64,000 bases of DNA, taken from Bradyrhizobium sp. CCBAU 51765 (GTDB lineage: Bacteria; Pseudomonadota; Alphaproteobacteria; Rhizobiales; Xanthobacteraceae). Location: contig NZ_CP030038.1 of assembly GCF_015291725.1 (NCBI RefSeq), forward strand, positions 992,001 to 1,056,000, in the 5' to 3' direction. Under the pieces are notes generated by a model that was given only the letters and a program-made list of their open reading frames with translations, did not search any database and was not told where the DNA came from. Below are positions 62,068 through 64,000 of the stretch, one piece after another (position 1 is the first letter of the stretch; every line of letters starts with the position of its first letter). Both the position numbers and the translations under genes were made by a program.

Positions 62068-63252
62068 TCAGCGATCGTCGAGCACGTCGCCGAAGCCCAC
62101 CCAGCTCTTGCCGTTGAAGCGCCGGAGCTGAAGCTGCTGGAACGGCAGATAGTCGTCTGGCCCGGTCGAAACGGTGATGCCCGGCAGCAGCAGCGGCAGC
62201 TTCACCTCCTTCAGCGAGGCGGCCTGGCGCATGATGTTTTCGCGGCTGAAATCACCCTTGCACGCCTTCAGCACGGTCATGAGCAGCGTCGCGTAGTGGT
62301 AGCCGGCCCCGTAGTTGGAGTTGGAGAGGTCCGCGTTCGGCATGTATTGCTTCATGAAGGCGAAGTACTCCTTCACGCCGGGATCGCTGGCCCATTGCGG
62401 GTCCATCGTGTCCTTCTGATTGCTCGACGAGATCAGGCCGACGGCGTTGTCGAGCCCCGCCGGCTCCAGGAACGAGATCGACGAGGCCGAGGTCGGCACG
62501 AAGAACAGCTCGGGTTTCCAGCCGATCTCGGCGACGCCCTTGATCATCTGCGAGGTGAACTTTCCGAGCACGACGCCGAACAGCACGTCGGCACCCGATG
62601 CCTTCAGGGTCGAGAGCTGCGAGCTGATCGTCGGTGCGCTGGTCTCGTAGGTCTGCTCGGCGATGATCATGCTCGCGGCCTTGTCGCCGAGGGCGCGCTT
62701 GAAGCCGGCGACATAATCGCGGCCGAAATCGTCGTTCTGGGACAGGATGGCGATCTTCGCGCCGGGCTTGGTGCGCAGCACGTGCTTGGCATAGACCACG
62801 CCTTCGGATTCATAGGCGGCCATGCCGGGCATGGTCCACGGATATTTCTGCGGCTCGGCCCATTTCGTCGCGCCGGAGAGCACGAACAGCTGCGGCACCT
62901 TCTTGCCATTGAGATAGCGCTGCACGGCGCTGTTGGTGGCCGTGCCGAGCGAGCCGAACATCATCAGAACCTCGTCCTGCTCGACCAGCTTGCGGGTCTG
63001 CTCCACCGTCTTCGGCGGCGAATAGGCATCGTCCAGCGTGATGAACTTGACCTTGCGGCCGTTGATGCCGCCCTCGGCGTTGATCTTCTCGAAGAAGGCT
63101 TCCTGCGTCCGCCCGATCGCGCCGAAGCCGGATGCCGGCCCACTATAGGGCAGGGTCTGTCCGATGCGGATCTCGTCGCTGCCTTCGCCATGGGCGCTGC
63201 CGCCGGCGAGCGCCAGCAGGGACAGGCCGATCAGTGTGGCTGCCAGCTTCAT
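62068..63252 (-). CDS. ABC transporter substrate-binding protein (LivJ/leucine-type)
   Basis: 394 residues with a signal peptide (AATLIGLSLLALAGGSAHG). The type I periplasmic binding fold fits the branched-chain amino acid/aromatic acid family: RIGQTLPYSGPASGFGAIGR, VKFITLDDAYSPPKTVEQ, ILSQNDDFGRDYVAGFK. No permease or ATPase genes are in the window, so they may lie beyond or elsewhere. Likely binds an amide, amino acid or aromatic acid. Confidence 0.92.
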   Translation of the reverse strand: MKLAATLIGLSLLALAGGSAHGEGSDEIRIGQTLPYSGPASGFGAIGRTQEAFFEKINAEGGINGRKVKFITLDDAYSPPKTVEQTRKLVEQDEVLMMFGSLGTATNSAVQRYLNGKKVPQLFVLSGATKWAEPQKYPWTMPGMAAYESEGVVYAKHVLRTKPGAKIAILSQNDDFGRDYVAGFKRALGDKAASMIIAEQTYETSAPTISSQLSTLKASGADVLFGVVLGKFTSQMIKGVAEIGWKPELFFVPTSASSISFLEPAGLDNAVGLISSSNQKDTMDPQWASDPGVKEYFAFMKQYMPNADLSNSNYGAGYHYATLLMTVLKACKGDFSRENIMRQAASLKEVKLPLLLPGITVSTGPDDYLPFQQLQLRRFNGKSWVGFGDVLDDR

Positions 63253-63283
63253 TGCATCCTCCCTTTTTTGCCAGTTCGAGACG

Positions 63284-64000
63284 TCAGGCGCTGACGCGCA
63301 TCAGGAAATCCTGCCGGGCCTGATCGAATTCACCCTTCATCCGATCGACGAGCTCCGCGACGGGGGGGACATCGGTGATCTGGCCGATGCCCTGGCCCGA
63401 TCCCCAGATGTCGCGCCAGGCCTTCGATTTCATGTTGCCGCCGGAGCCGAAATTCATCTTCGATTTGTCGGCGGCCGGCAGGTTGTCCGGGTCCAGTCCG
63501 GCGGCAGCGATCGAAGGGCCGAGATAGTTGCCATGCACGCCGGTGAACAGGTTGGTGTAGACGATGTCGTGCGCGGCGTGCTGCGTCAGTGCCGACTTGT
63601 AGGCTGCGTCGGCATTGGCTTCCTGCGTCGCGATGAAGCGCGTGCCCATATAGGCGAGGTCGGCGCCCAGCGTCAGCGCGGAGGCGATGCCGAAGCCGTC
63701 GCTGATAGCCCCCGACAGCAGGATCGCGCCGTCGAACCATTGCTTGACCTCGCGCACCAGCGCGAAGGGCGACAGCGTGCCGGCGTGTCCCCCCGCACCG
63801 GCGCAGACCAGGATCAGGCCGTCGACGCCCTGCTCGGCGGCCTTGCGCGCGTGCTTGACGTTGATGACGTCGTGGAACACCAGCCCGCCATAGGAGTGCG
63901 CGGCCTCGACGATCTCCGCCGGTGGCCGCAGCGAGGTGATGATGATGGGCGCCTTGTGCTTTACGCAGGTCTCCATGTCCTTCATCAGCCGGTCGTTGGA
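63284..64000 (-). CDS. Nitronate monooxygenase family protein, 5' end beyond the window
   Basis: The frame is open to the right edge (239 codons seen). The TIM-barrel of NMO/2-nitropropane dioxygenase is clear: HDVINVKHARKAAEQGVDGL, the FMN-phosphate loop VCAGAGGHAGTLSPFALV, ILLSGAISDGFGIASAL and GADLAYMGTRFIATQEA. Members oxidise nitronates or reduce enoyl-type compounds using FMN. It is 32 bp upstream of the binding-protein gene in the same direction, probably the same operon. Confidence 0.92.
   Translation of the reverse strand, partial: SNDRLMKDMETCVKHKAPIIITSLRPPAEIVEAAHSYGGLVFHDVINVKHARKAAEQGVDGLILVCAGAGGHAGTLSPFALVREVKQWFDGAILLSGAISDGFGIASALTLGADLAYMGTRFIATQEANADAAYKSALTQHAAHDIVYTNLFTGVHGNYLGPSIAAAGLDPDNLPAADKSKMNFGSGGNMKSKAWRDIWGSGQGIGQITDVPPVAELVDRMKGEFDQARQDFLMRVSA

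Overview
The window joins two kinds of DNA. From about 32,970 to the right edge it is dense, high-GC, ordinary alphaproteobacterial chromosome. Gene content (CidA/LrgA-LrgB, PsiF, dodecin, M20 amidohydrolase with a Dpp/Opp-type ABC transporter, TRAP transporter, FMO/acyl-CoA ligase/LIV-binding protein cluster) and Bradyrhizobium-like intergenic palindromes suggest a Bradyrhizobium or close relative. From the left edge to about 32,880 it is a visibly more AT-rich accessory island. The island ends at a tRNA-Leu(CAA) gene (32,885-32,969, minus strand), with a P4-type integrase and a small excisionase-like gene beside the tRNA 3' end. The far end of the island lies outside the window. || Island layout. 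(A) 1-7,565: a two-way cluster. Leftward: a DUF4297-like nuclease domain fused to a metallo-beta-lactamase (MBL) domain, then a PD-(D/E)XK nuclease-like protein that runs off the window. Rightward: a thermolysin-like HExxH peptidase, a ComEC-type MBL protein and a patatin-like lipase. I do not recognise this set as a named system; it looks like a conflict/defence module and is the best candidate for something undescribed. (B) 7,652-12,067, convergent: a 1,471-residue Mrr-nuclease STAND NTPase resembling AVAST type 4 sensors. (C) 12.1-18.5 kb: the remains of a rhizobial integrative conjugative element: a large ParB-like protein, one intact and one frameshifted DUF736 gene, a probable relaxase remnant, and long structured leaders. 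(D) 18.6-19.3 kb: a divergent hypothetical gene/XRE repressor pair sharing a palindromic operator, followed by a 21-bp scar resembling a tRNA-Ser 3' end. (E) 19.7-24.8 kb: a same-strand run with GHKL ATPase, STAS-like/HTH protein, then a complete type III CBASS: TRIP13-like ATPase, two HORMA-type proteins, CD-NTase and NucC. The two leading genes are not standard CBASS parts. (F) 25.1-29.4 kb: an Lhr-like helicase convergent with, and overlapping, a 697-residue unknown protein. (G) 29.5-31.3 kb: a frameshifted LysR gene, then the excisionase-like gene and integrase. || Chromosomal layout. DsbB-like protein, AbrB-type membrane protein, PsiF, secreted alanine/proline-rich protein, TetR divergent from two thioesterases, CidA/LrgA-LrgB, DsbA-like protein, alpha/beta hydrolase, a trypsin-PDZ protein lacking its catalytic triad, M20 amidohydrolase plus a five-gene peptide ABC transporter, amidase plus TRAP transporter, a TrpF-like protein, dodecin, EamA exporter, HNH nuclease, NHL-repeat protein, and an FMO/acyl-CoA synthetase/LIV-binding protein/nitronate monooxygenase series that runs off the right edge. 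No CRISPR array, rRNA or complete insertion sequence was seen.
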